Source: an uncultured Lachnospiraceae bacterium (GTDB lineage: Bacteria; Bacillota; Clostridia; Lachnospirales; Lachnospiraceae). From it: a stretch of 9,222 nucleotides of DNA. The stretch covers positions 1 through 9,222 of the forward strand of contig OMSM01000286.1 in assembly GCA_900313745.1 (NCBI GenBank), read 5' to 3'. Below the pieces are notes generated by a model. That model had not been told where the DNA came from. It did no database searches and worked only from the letters and a program-made list of their open reading frames with translations. Made by a program: the position numbers and the translations under genes. Positions 1 through 5,948 of this stretch are shown one piece after another; the stretch's first letter is position 1; each line of letters starts with the position of its first letter.

Positions 1-281
1 CCTCGCCTGCCTATGTGTTCATGTTCATCGAGGCCATGGCGGACGCTGCCGTCAAGGGCGGAATGAAGCGGCAGCAGGCATACCGCTTCGCGGCCCAGGC
101 GGTGATGGGATCGGCAAAACTGATGCTGGAGTCCGGAAAGCTTCCCGCGGAGTTGAAGGACATGGTCTGTTCGCCGGCCGGGACCACCATAGAGGCGGTG
201 GAAGTGCTGGAAAAGGGCGGTTTCCGGGGGCTTGTAATGGAAGCTGTGGACGCCGCATCGGAAAAATCTTCCAGGATGTGA
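1..281 (+). CDS. proC: Pyrroline-5-carboxylate reductase, C-terminal part (5' truncated)
   Basis: This is the last ~92 codons of ProC, the cytoplasmic enzyme that reduces 1-pyrroline-5-carboxylate to L-proline with NAD(P)H, the final step of proline synthesis. The window starts inside the gene; the frame reads SPAYVFMFIEAMADAAVKGG from base 3, the start of the C-terminal all-helical dimerisation domain. The conserved block ELKDMVCSPAGTTIEAV follows; in the family this substrate-side loop reads like DxVxSPGGTT, here with Ala for the first Gly (SPAGTT). It continues to a typical tail (LEKGGFRGLVMEAVDAASEKS) and stops with TGA at 279-281. The N-terminal Rossmann NAD(P) domain lies outside the window. 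A GTG at 15 is an internal valine codon, not the start. The gene ends its transcription unit, since a strong terminator follows 125 bp later. Identity is secure from the C-terminal signature. Confidence 0.95.
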   Translation, partial: SPAYVFMFIEAMADAAVKGGMKRQQAYRFAAQAVMGSAKLMLESGKLPAELKDMVCSPAGTTIEAVEVLEKGGFRGLVMEAVDAASEKSSRM

Positions 282-406
282 TTCCGAAGAATTCGGAAAA
301 CAACCGGAAAAGCGCGTAAAATCGTTCCGAACAAGTTGAAGCGCAAAAGGATTGTACTGAATTAAGAACAATCCGAAGGAATTCCCGCAGTTTTTGACGA
401 TAGGTG

Positions 407-446
407 AAAAACTCCCGCAATCTCAAGGGATTGCGGGAGTTTTTTC
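407..446 (+). terminator. Intrinsic terminator after proC, probably bidirectional
   Basis: A perfect 12-bp stem (411-422 with 429-440, arm ACTCCCGCAATC) closes a 6-nt loop (TCAAGG) and is followed by a T-tract. The arm is preceded by an A-tract (407-410), so the hairpin also reads as a terminator on the minus strand. It cleanly separates proC from the following promoter at 485. Confidence 0.93.
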
Positions 447-484
447 GTCCTTTTCCGTGCCCTTTATGTCGGCGGGGCACAAAC

Positions 485-513
485 TTGACAAAGATTTTAC
501 GGAATCGTAGAAT
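485..513 (+). promoter_or_regulatory. Sigma-A type promoter for the cell-wall hydrolase gene
   Basis: A perfect -35 hexamer TTGACA (485-490) and a -10 TAGAAT (508-513) are separated by exactly 17 bp. Predicted transcription start is about 519-521, giving a leader of roughly 55 nt before the ATG at 576. It lies just downstream of the proC terminator. The near-consensus match suggests strong vegetative expression, which would be unexpected for a gene expressed only during sporulation. Confidence 0.85.
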
Positions 514-521
514 ACGAATCC

Positions 522-556
522 CACGGGCGTAACAAATTCGTAATAATTTGCCCGTG
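522..556 (+). promoter_or_regulatory. Interrupted inverted repeat at the predicted 5' end of the hydrolase mRNA
   Basis: Two nested arms pair: CACGGG (522-527) with CCCGTG (551-556), and CAAATT (533-538) with AATTTG (545-550), around a 6-nt loop, with a 5-nt bulge (528-532) on the left side only. The structure begins within a few bases of the predicted transcription start and ends 19 nt before the start codon. It may be a 5' stem-loop affecting mRNA stability or translation, or a repressor operator overlapping the start site. The pairing is seen directly; the role is inference. Confidence 0.55.
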
Positions 557-575
557 ATGGCAAAAGGGTATTCTG

Positions 576-1784
576 ATGAGTTTAAAACAGCGTTTTTACA
601 ACAGAACAGCGCTTGTGCTCATACTGTGTCTGATCGCGGCTTCATGCTGCACCGGGCATCTTCGTGCTGCGGAGATCACGGTTTCGGAGACGGCAGTCAA
701 TGTGATCGCCGGGACATATCAGTATGAGGCGGCAAAGCTTCTGGCCCTCTCCCCGGCAGGAACGGAAGAAGGGGAGACACCGCATACGCTGGCGGAGCTG
801 CAAAGCCTGATTATCAGTGCGGGGAGCCGTCTGGATGAGGAAGCGGCTCTGCTCGGGATGACAAGGGAGCAGTATATTGATTTTCTTGCTGTTTCCCTGG
901 TGAGGGCTACCGGAAGCGGTGCGGCTGAGGGAGCAGCGCAAGATGCCGCGGAGCAGGAGCTCTTTGCGGCAGATGAAGCACCGGCCGGGGAAACAGAGCC
1001 GGGATATAATGCGGTTCCGGCGGAAGTAATCACGGAAGAGACTGCCGGTGCGGAGAACACGGTGTTGGAACAGGCGGAAATTCCGTCATCAGTAGAGAGC
1101 GCGGCGCCGGAACAGCCGGAGATTCCTTCATCAGCGGAGGAATTGGCTCCGGAGCAGCAGGAAGCTTCTGAGGAGTTAACGGAGGAAGCGATCCCGGAGC
1201 AGCAGGATATTCCGGAGGAAGCTGCCGGGGAGACAGATCCCGAAGCACCCGGAACGGAAGCAGAGCCTGAAACAGCCGGGGAGGAAGCAGTCCCCGAACC
1301 CGCGGAGGAAGCGGATCCCGCGTTATCCGAAGCCGGCGGGGATACGGAGGAGACGCCTGCAGCTGAGGAGGACGCCGGCGTGCAGGAGGAGGCCACGGAG
1401 AATCCGGCAGATGCCGCAGCCACGCAGCGGGTCGAACTCTCTGATTACGACTATCAGCTTCTCGCGGCACTGATCTTCTACGAGGCGGTCGGTGAGCCGT
1501 ACGAAGGCATGGTTGCGGTGGCGAACGTCGTCATCAACCGGATGCTGAGCTCCAAGTATCCTTCCACCCTCCAGGAGGTCGTGTACCAGCGCGGACAGTT
1601 CCAGCCAGCCTGCCTGCTTGCGGGAAAGGTCCGGAGCGGGGATATCCCCGAGATCTGCTACCGCGCGGCGGATGAAGCCCTAAACGGCGCAATGCCGGTG
1701 GGAGATGCGATATTCTTCATGCGCAAGGATCTGCACAGAAGCGGCCGGATCATACAGAACCACTGCTTCTGGGGACATATGTAA
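576..1784 (+). CDS. Secreted cell-wall hydrolase with SleB/CwlJ-type catalytic domain
   Basis: A 402-residue exported protein predicted to cleave peptidoglycan glycan strands (SleB/CwlJ 'Hydrolase_2' family, lytic transglycosylase type). Layout: a basic N-terminus and hydrophobic core (about residues 11-24) form a signal peptide, with possible cleavage near LRA/AE (31-32); Cys24 follows AAS and makes a poor lipobox, so lipidation is doubtful. Residues ~45-112 look helical. Residues ~113-285 are an acidic Glu/Pro/Ala-rich linker with tandem repeats. The catalytic domain spans ~288-402: DYQLLAALIFYEAVGEPYEG carries the conserved Glu (Glu303), then VAVANVVINRM, the QFQP turn and the closing NHCFWGHM. 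No SleB peptidoglycan-binding repeat is seen. ATG 576 is the first start after an in-frame TGA (555-557); the ribosome site (AAAAGGG, 562-568) is weak. It has its own promoter and terminator, so it appears monocistronic. SleB and CwlJ act in spore germination, but many Clostridia carry general paralogues, so I assign no symbol. Confidence 0.88.
   Translation: MSLKQRFYNRTALVLILCLIAASCCTGHLRAAEITVSETAVNVIAGTYQYEAAKLLALSPAGTEEGETPHTLAELQSLIISAGSRLDEEAALLGMTREQYIDFLAVSLVRATGSGAAEGAAQDAAEQELFAADEAPAGETEPGYNAVPAEVITEETAGAENTVLEQAEIPSSVESAAPEQPEIPSSAEELAPEQQEASEELTEEAIPEQQDIPEEAAGETDPEAPGTEAEPETAGEEAVPEPAEEADPALSEAGGDTEETPAAEEDAGVQEEATENPADAAATQRVELSDYDYQLLAALIFYEAVGEPYEGMVAVANVVINRMLSSKYPSTLQEVVYQRGQFQPACLLAGKVRSGDIPEICYRAADEALNGAMPVGDAIFFMRKDLHRSGRIIQNHCFWGHM
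1068..1241 (+). repeat. Four imperfect 14-15-residue tandem repeats in the hydrolase linker
   Basis: Within the acidic linker, residues 165-222 read as four successive units that start with EQ and end with Pro: EQAEIPSSVESAAP, EQPEIPSSAEELAP, EQQEASEELTEEAIP and EQQDIPEEAAGETDP. The first two are closest; the third lacks the EIP core. At DNA level the units are 42, 42, 45 and 45 bp and have diverged. Such Pro/Glu spacers usually hold a catalytic domain away from the membrane or within the wall, and copy number may vary between strains. Confidence 0.65.
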
Positions 1785-1833
1785 CAGGACACATTTATCT
1801 TCTGCGGCACTGACAGCGGCATAGGAAATGCGG

Positions 1834-1866
1834 GCCCGGACAGGATTCCATCCTGCCCGGGCTTTT
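1834..1866 (+). terminator. Intrinsic terminator after the cell-wall hydrolase gene
   Basis: A 12-bp stem (1834-1845 with 1851-1862, arm GCCCGGACAGGA) with one A-C mismatch (1840/1856) closes a 5-nt loop TTCCA and is followed by TTTT (1863-1866). It lies 49 bp after the hydrolase stop codon and just before the nfeD promoter. Confidence 0.88.
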
Positions 1867-1870
1867 GGAA

Positions 1871-1900
1871 TTAAACAATGTTTTTGCTGTATGATATAAT
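1871..1900 (+). promoter_or_regulatory. Extended -10 promoter for nfeD-SPFH
   Basis: A perfect -10 TATAAT (1895-1900) carries the extended TG motif (TG at 1892-1893, one base spacer). The -35 region is weak: TTAAAC at 1871-1876 with an 18-bp spacer matches TTGACA at only three positions. Predicted start is near 1907, leaving a ~28-nt leader. It lies directly after the preceding terminator, which fits a new transcription unit. Confidence 0.78.
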
Positions 1901-1921
1901 CAAGTTTACCAAGTTCATGAC

Positions 1922-1927
1922 AGGAGG
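1922..1927 (+). promoter_or_regulatory. Strong ribosome-binding site that fixes the nfeD start
   Basis: AGGAGG at 1922-1927 sits 7 nt before ATG 1935. The reading frame is open further upstream to 1878, but a start there would lie upstream of the -10 box, so 1935 is the start. Confidence 0.88.
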
Positions 1928-1934
1928 CACCGGT

Positions 1935-2417
1935 ATGGAATCCATAGCATGGATTGCGATATTGATTGTGATGCTTGTCGTCGAGATTGCCACCACGGGA
2001 CTGACCACGATATGGTTCTGCGGCGGCGCGGCGGTGGCTCTTGCGGTGTCCTCGCTCGGCGGGCCTCTCTGGCTGCAGATCCTGGTATTCGCCGCGGTCT
2101 CCATTGTTCTTCTTGTCGTGACCAGGCCGATCGCGATGAAGCACCTGAACGCAAGGACGGTACCGACCAATGCGGACAGCCTGGTGGGTGAGGAGGCCGT
2201 GGTCACCGAGGAGATCGATAACCTGAACAGCACCGGTACAGTGCAGATCCGCGGGCAGCAGTGGACGGCAAGGGCGTCGGAAGACGCGGAGGCGCAGGCG
2301 AAGGCCGCGGCGCCGGACAGCTCCGGGCATTATGTTATTCCCGTGGACAGCATCGTGGTTATCCGGGCGATCGAGGGCGTGAAGCTCATGGTCGAGCCCG
2401 TCCGGCCGGACAGATGA
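1935..2417 (+). CDS. NfeD family membrane protein
   Basis: A 160-residue short-form NfeD protein without the ClpP-like protease domain of long NfeD. Three hydrophobic segments (about residues 4-23, 26-42 and 47-65) anchor it in the membrane; the family signature near TTGLTTIWFCGGAAVAL is present. After a TRP turn the C-terminal soluble OB-fold runs ~80-156, with the typical block NADSLVGEEAVVTEEIDNLN, then TGTVQIRGQQWTARA. NfeD proteins pair with SPFH/stomatin partners, act in membrane microdomains or quality control, and use the OB-fold for contacts; the exact role is unsettled. Here the partner gene begins 13 bp downstream, which supports that pairing. It is the first gene after an extended -10 promoter. 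Gene names vary between species, so no symbol is given. Confidence 0.92.
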   Translation: MESIAWIAILIVMLVVEIATTGLTTIWFCGGAAVALAVSSLGGPLWLQILVFAAVSIVLLVVTRPIAMKHLNARTVPTNADSLVGEEAVVTEEIDNLNSTGTVQIRGQQWTARASEDAEAQAKAAAPDSSGHYVIPVDSIVVIRAIEGVKLMVEPVRPDR

Positions 2418-2430
2418 GAAAGGAGCGCTT

Positions 2431-3399
2431 ATGGCTGCATTGATTATTATTCTTCTGGTACTGATCATCGCGATTACCGTTTCCTGCATCAAGATTGTTC
2501 CCCAGGCAAATGCTTTTGTCGTTGAGCGGCTGGGAGCCTACAGAACGACCTGGCAGGTCGGCCTGCACTTCAAGGCGCCGATCATCGACCGTGTCGCGAG
2601 GCGCGTCAACCTGAAGGAGCAGGTGGTGGATTTCCCGCCCCAGCCCGTGATCACCAAGGATAACGTCACGATGCAGATTGACTCCATCGTTTTCTTCCAG
2701 ATCACGGATGCAAAACTTTACGCATACGGCGTGGAGAATCCCATACTTGCCATCGAGAACCTGACCGCGACGACGCTGAGAAATATCGTCGGCGACCTTG
2801 AGCTTGACGAGACGCTGACCAGCCGCGAGACGATCAACGCGCGCATGCGCTCGGCGCTGGATATCGCCACAGATCCCTGGGGTATCAAGGTGACCCGCGT
2901 GGAGCTTAAGTCCATCATCCCTCCGGAAGCAATCCGCGAGGCGATGGAGAAGCAGATGAAGGCGGAGCGCGAGCGCAGAGAATCCATTCTCAAGGCCGAG
3001 GGCGAGAAGAAGTCCGCGATCCTCGTCGCTGAGGGTAAGAAGGAGTCCATGATCCTCCAGGCCGAAGCGGACAAGCAGGCTGTCATCCTGGCAGCTCAGG
3101 CGGAGAAGGAGAAGATGATCGAGGAGGCCGCCGGCCGCTCCGAGGCCATCCGGCAGGTGCAGAAGGCTAATGCCGACGGCATACGCATGCTCAAGGAAGC
3201 CGGTGCAGACGAGGCCGTCCTCACCTTAAAGAGCCTTGAGGCGTTCCAGAAGGCCGCCGACGGCCGCGCAACGAAGCTGATTATCCCGTCCAGCCTTCAG
3301 GGAATTGCCGGACTTGCATCTTCCGTGAAGGAGATGCTCCAGGATCCCGCAAAGGACGCGGGCGGGCAGGGAGAGCCTAATTACCGCGACGGCGAGTAA
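2431..3399 (+). CDS. SPFH/Band 7 (stomatin-like, QmcA-type) membrane protein
   Basis: A 322-residue stomatin/prohibitin-family protein thought to scaffold membrane microdomains and to work with NfeD. One N-terminal hydrophobic segment (residues ~2-20) anchors it. The SPFH domain follows (~22-180), with IVPQANAFVVERLGAYRTTW, the stomatin-like DFPPQPVITKDNV block (68-79) and IIPPEAIREAMEKQMKAERE (162-181). Residues ~165-245 are a long charged helix with recurring short units around AEGEKKSAIL, AEGKKESMIL and AEADKQAVIL, the expected oligomerisation coiled coil. The tail contains TKLIIPSSLQG (281-291), then a short polar end. AAAGGAG (2419-2425) lies 5 nt before the ATG. The gene follows nfeD by 13 bp and is surely co-transcribed with it. 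There is no recognisable terminator in the 49 bp before argF, so read-through is plausible. Confidence 0.93.
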   Translation: MAALIIILLVLIIAITVSCIKIVPQANAFVVERLGAYRTTWQVGLHFKAPIIDRVARRVNLKEQVVDFPPQPVITKDNVTMQIDSIVFFQITDAKLYAYGVENPILAIENLTATTLRNIVGDLELDETLTSRETINARMRSALDIATDPWGIKVTRVELKSIIPPEAIREAMEKQMKAERERRESILKAEGEKKSAILVAEGKKESMILQAEADKQAVILAAQAEKEKMIEEAAGRSEAIRQVQKANADGIRMLKEAGADEAVLTLKSLEAFQKAADGRATKLIIPSSLQGIAGLASSVKEMLQDPAKDAGGQGEPNYRDGE

Positions 3400-3448
3400 T
3401 CCGCGGCGCGGAACAAGTTCAGCAGTATAGACAACGGAGACAGGGACT

Positions 3449-4462
3449 ATGAATAATCAGCCGCTTAAAGGACGCAGTTTTCTGAAGCTGCTCGACTTTA
3501 CCGCCGAAGAGATCACCTCGCTGGTGGATCTCGCTGCGGACCTCAAGAAGAAAAAACACGACGGGATCCTCACGGACAGATTCCGCGGCCGGAACGTCGC
3601 GCTGATTTTCGAGAAGACGAGTACGCGCACGCGCTGCTCCTTCGAGGTGGCTGCTCACGACCTTGGCATGGGTACGACCTATCTCGACCCCATGAGTTCG
3701 CAGATCGGGAAGAAGGAGAGCATCGCCGATACCGCAAGGGTGCTCTCGGGAATGTTCGACGGCATCGAGTACCGCGGCTACGGCCAGGAAATCGTCGAGG
3801 AACTGGCAAAATACTCCAGGGTGCCTGTATGGAACGGGCTGACCAATGAATTCCATCCCACACAGATGCTTGCTGACCTGCTGACCATCCGCGAGCATTT
3901 CGGAAGGACGCAGGGAATCCATGTCGCTCTCTACGGTGACTGCCGCTACAATACGGCCAACTCCTGGATGGTGACGGCGGCGAAGATGGGCATGCACCTC
4001 ACGCTCTGCTCGGATCCGGAGTACTTCCCGGATAAGGAACTCACGGAAAAGTGCCTCGAACTGGCAGTGCAAAGCGGCGGAAGCATCCGCTTCGAGACCG
4101 ATCCCGTAAAGGGAGCGGAGGGCGCGGACGTGATCTACACCGACGTCTGGGTATCCATGGGCGAGCCGGCGGAAGCCTGGGAGAAGCGCATACAGGATCT
4201 GTCACCCTACCGCGTAACAGCCGGAATCATGGCGGCTGCTGCCGAAGGGGCCGTGTTTATGCACTGCCTTCCGGCGTTCCATGACCTGAAGACTGCCATT
4301 GGCCGGGAGATCTATGAGAAGTTCGGGCTTACCGAGATGGAGGTGACGGACGAGGTCTTTGAGAGCCCTGCGTCCGTGGTTTTTGACGAGGCGGAGAACC
4401 GCATGCACACCATCAAGGCGGTCATGGCGGCGACACTGGGGTACGAAGAGCAGCCCGCATAG
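3449..4462 (+). CDS. argF: Ornithine carbamoyltransferase
   Basis: A 337-residue cytoplasmic transferase, normally a trimer, that makes citrulline from ornithine and carbamoyl phosphate in arginine synthesis, or runs in reverse in the arginine deiminase pathway. Signatures: the carbamoyl-phosphate loop STRTR (58-62), SQIGKKES (84-91), HPTQ (136-139), the ornithine-side DVWVSMGE (232-239) and the catalytic-cysteine motif HCLPAFHD (272-279). The C-terminus VFDEAENRMHTIKAVMAATL matches the family closely. The usual GDARNN block reads GDCRYN (163-168). Length suits both anabolic ArgF and catabolic ArcB. No carbamate kinase, arginine deiminase or other arginine gene is in the window, so the direction cannot be settled; argF is the default name. 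Start ATG 3449 has GGAGA 8 nt upstream. No promoter is obvious in the 49-bp gap after the SPFH gene, and birA follows 22 bp after the stop. Confidence 0.93.
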   Translation: MNNQPLKGRSFLKLLDFTAEEITSLVDLAADLKKKKHDGILTDRFRGRNVALIFEKTSTRTRCSFEVAAHDLGMGTTYLDPMSSQIGKKESIADTARVLSGMFDGIEYRGYGQEIVEELAKYSRVPVWNGLTNEFHPTQMLADLLTIREHFGRTQGIHVALYGDCRYNTANSWMVTAAKMGMHLTLCSDPEYFPDKELTEKCLELAVQSGGSIRFETDPVKGAEGADVIYTDVWVSMGEPAEAWEKRIQDLSPYRVTAGIMAAAAEGAVFMHCLPAFHDLKTAIGREIYEKFGLTEMEVTDEVFESPASVVFDEAENRMHTIKAVMAATLGYEEQPA

Positions 4463-4484
4463 CCGCCGGGCCTGGTTAACTGCT

Positions 4485-5570
4485 ATGTCTATCAAGAATG
4501 ATATTCTGACAAAACTCCGGGACTCCCGGAGTTTTATCTCTGGACAGGAATTAAGTGAAGCCTGCGGGGTTACCCGGACAGCGGTCTGGAAGGCAGTAAA
4601 CCGGCTGCGGGAGGAAGGGTACGGAATCGAGGCCGTGCCAAACCGGGGATACCGCCTCACGGATCCGACGGGATGCGATCTCTGCAACGCCGCCGAACTG
4701 GAGAAGGCGCTCGAGATTACCGCCTGGGCGGGGCATCCTGTGCTGTTTCGCGAGGAGACGGGTTCCACCAACAAGGATGTCATGGAACTCGCGGACGGCG
4801 GCGATGCGCCGGAAGGACTTCTGGTCTTCGCGGCAAAGCAGACCGCGGGGCGCGGAAGGCGGGGCCGGGTGTGGATCTCGCCGCCGGAGGGCAACATCTA
4901 CATGAGCATCCTCTTAAGGCCCGTGATCCCTGCGGACAGGGCTCCCATGGTCACTCTCGTGGCGGCGATGGCTGTCTGCAGTGCACTGGAGAAGATGTGC
5001 GGGGAGAAGGCCCGCTTTGCGGTGAAATGGCCTAATGACATCGTTGCGGTGCCCCGCAGTGCTCTCCCGGAGGATGGCGCCGTTTCCGCAGGCGGAAGCG
5101 GGATGCGGGACTCTGCGGGCCAGGGCAGTACATGGAAGAAGGTCACAGGTATCCTCACCGAAATGCGGCTCGAGGAGACCAGGGTGAAGGATGTGACCAT
5201 CGGAATCGGGATCAACGTCAACATGGAGGAGATTCCCGGGTCGGTCAGGGAGACAGCCTCATCTGTGCGGGAGATAACGGGAGAGGTCACGAACCGGGCG
5301 GCGCTCACTGCCGCGGTCTGGAAAAGTTTTGAGGAGTACTATGGAGTATTCCTTGCGGACGGATCCCTGGAGGGGCTCAGAGGCGCCTACGAGGGGATGC
5401 TGGTGAACCTGGGCAGGAGAGTGCGCGTCCTCGATCCCGCGGCCCCTTATGAGGGCACAGCGGAGGGAATAAACGGGTCAGGAGAGCTGCTGGTCCGGCG
5501 GGAAGACGGAGAGATCATCCCGGTTTCCGCAGGAGAGGTCTCGGTAAGAGGAGTAGAGGGCTATGTCTGA
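4485..5570 (+). CDS. birA: Bifunctional biotin-[acetyl-CoA-carboxylase] ligase / biotin operon repressor
   Basis: A 361-residue BirA. It makes biotinyl-AMP and transfers biotin to a lysine of carboxylase carrier domains, and probably represses biotin genes through its DNA-binding head. The winged helix is at ~6-60 (ISGQELSEACGVTRTAVWKA, then REEGYGIEAVPNRGYRL). The ligase domain follows: ETGSTNKD (91-98), the biotinyl-AMP loop GRGRRGR (122-128), KWPNDI (181-186), KKVTGILTEM (218-227) and GIGINVN (240-246). The C-terminal SH3-like cap runs ~304-357. Unusually, ~29 extra residues rich in Gly, Ser and Ala (188-216) separate KWPNDIV from KKVTGIL. ATG 4485 is chosen because the helix-turn-helix begins right after it; the frame is open further upstream but only as a shadow of argF. 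The ribosome site is poor, which suggests coupling to argF 22 bp upstream. A terminator-like hairpin covers codons 9-17. The stop overlaps the next gene by 8 bp. Confidence 0.93.
   Translation: MSIKNDILTKLRDSRSFISGQELSEACGVTRTAVWKAVNRLREEGYGIEAVPNRGYRLTDPTGCDLCNAAELEKALEITAWAGHPVLFREETGSTNKDVMELADGGDAPEGLLVFAAKQTAGRGRRGRVWISPPEGNIYMSILLRPVIPADRAPMVTLVAAMAVCSALEKMCGEKARFAVKWPNDIVAVPRSALPEDGAVSAGGSGMRDSAGQGSTWKKVTGILTEMRLEETRVKDVTIGIGINVNMEEIPGSVRETASSVREITGEVTNRAALTAAVWKSFEEYYGVFLADGSLEGLRGAYEGMLVNLGRRVRVLDPAAPYEGTAEGINGSGELLVRREDGEIIPVSAGEVSVRGVEGYV
4511..4535 (+). terminator. Terminator-like hairpin inside the 5' end of birA
   Basis: A perfect 11-bp inverted repeat: AAAACTCCGGG (4511-4521) and CCCGGAGTTTT (4525-4535) around a 3-nt loop ACT. 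The GC-rich core is 7 bp and the 3' arm ends in TTTT. It has the shape of an intrinsic terminator but lies in codons 9-17 of birA. It could attenuate argF transcripts before birA, or slow birA translation; it could also be a chance result of the encoded LRDSRSF. The T-run is only four, followed by ATCTC, so termination strength is uncertain. Confidence 0.4.
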
Positions 5571-5940
5571 GGACAGTGTGCGCGTCGTGCTCTGCGCGGC
5601 AAGTGCCTATGACAGGAAATACTATTTCAACAGGCAGTTTGACCGGCTTCCGGAGAACGTGAAGGAGGAGCTTCACATTCTCTGCGTGCTGTTCACGGAG
5701 GAGGTCGGCGGGATTTTCTCCATTCTCTTCACCCCGGAGGGCGATGTGGAGATGGAGACGCAGTGTGATGAGGGAGATCTGCTCTACGACGATATCTCCG
5801 GCGGTCTGCTGATCAAGGAGATCCGCAGGAAGAAGAGGGAGCTTTTCGAGGCTCTTTCCGTTTACTACCGCGTGGCAGTGCTGAAGCAGGATCCGGGACA
5901 GCTGCTCTCGGAGACGGATGAGGATTCAAACGAGGAGTGA
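5563..5940 (+). CDS. Conserved protein of unknown function (DUF6145-like)
   Basis: A 125-residue acidic, soluble protein without signal peptide or membrane segment. From memory it resembles a small Clostridia family catalogued as DUF6145 that sits beside dusB; I could not verify this. Visible features: an N-terminal VRVVLCAASAYDRKYYFN block (7-24), ENVKEELHILCVLFTEEVGG (31-50), the acidic DEGDLLYDDISGG stretch (69-81) and a basic helix IKEIRRKKRELFEALSVYYR (84-103). The tail from ~110 is disordered and acid-rich. No catalytic or metal motif is evident, and I assign no function. ATG 5563 overlaps the end of birA by 8 bp, with AAGAGGAG (5546-5553) 9 nt upstream, so translation is probably coupled. 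dusB follows directly, so the product may be linked with biotin or tRNA-modification genes only by co-transcription. Confidence 0.85.
   Translation: MSEDSVRVVLCAASAYDRKYYFNRQFDRLPENVKEELHILCVLFTEEVGGIFSILFTPEGDVEMETQCDEGDLLYDDISGGLLIKEIRRKKRELFEALSVYYRVAVLKQDPGQLLSETDEDSNEE
5933..5937 (+). promoter_or_regulatory. Ribosome-binding site deciding the dusB start
   Basis: AGGAG at 5933-5937 lies inside the last codons of the preceding gene, 8 nt before TTG 5946 and 11 nt before ATG 5949. The in-frame GTG at 5937 overlaps the site itself and cannot use it, so the real start is 5949 or possibly 5946. Confidence 0.6.
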
Positions 5941-5948
5941 CGGATTTG

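Noticed and set aside
389..413. Alternative AGTTTTT/AAAAACT pairing that could compete with the proC terminator
   Set aside because: It is only seven mostly A-U pairs against a 12-bp GC-rich stem; a real antiterminator is unlikely.
719..1423. Long minus-strand open frame (234 codons, Ser/Ala/Gly-rich) opposite the hydrolase gene
   Set aside because: It is the antisense shadow of the low-complexity Glu/Pro/Ala linker; it has no ribosome site or family resemblance.
1878..1934. Upstream extension of nfeD to 1878
   Set aside because: The extension would start before the -10 box and the strong AGGAGG; ATG 1935 is far better supported.
3447..3460. ArgR-like half-site (TGAATAAT) at the argF start
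   Set aside because: Only one half-site is visible and it overlaps the first codons Met-Asn-Asn; there is no paired inverted half or promoter nearby.
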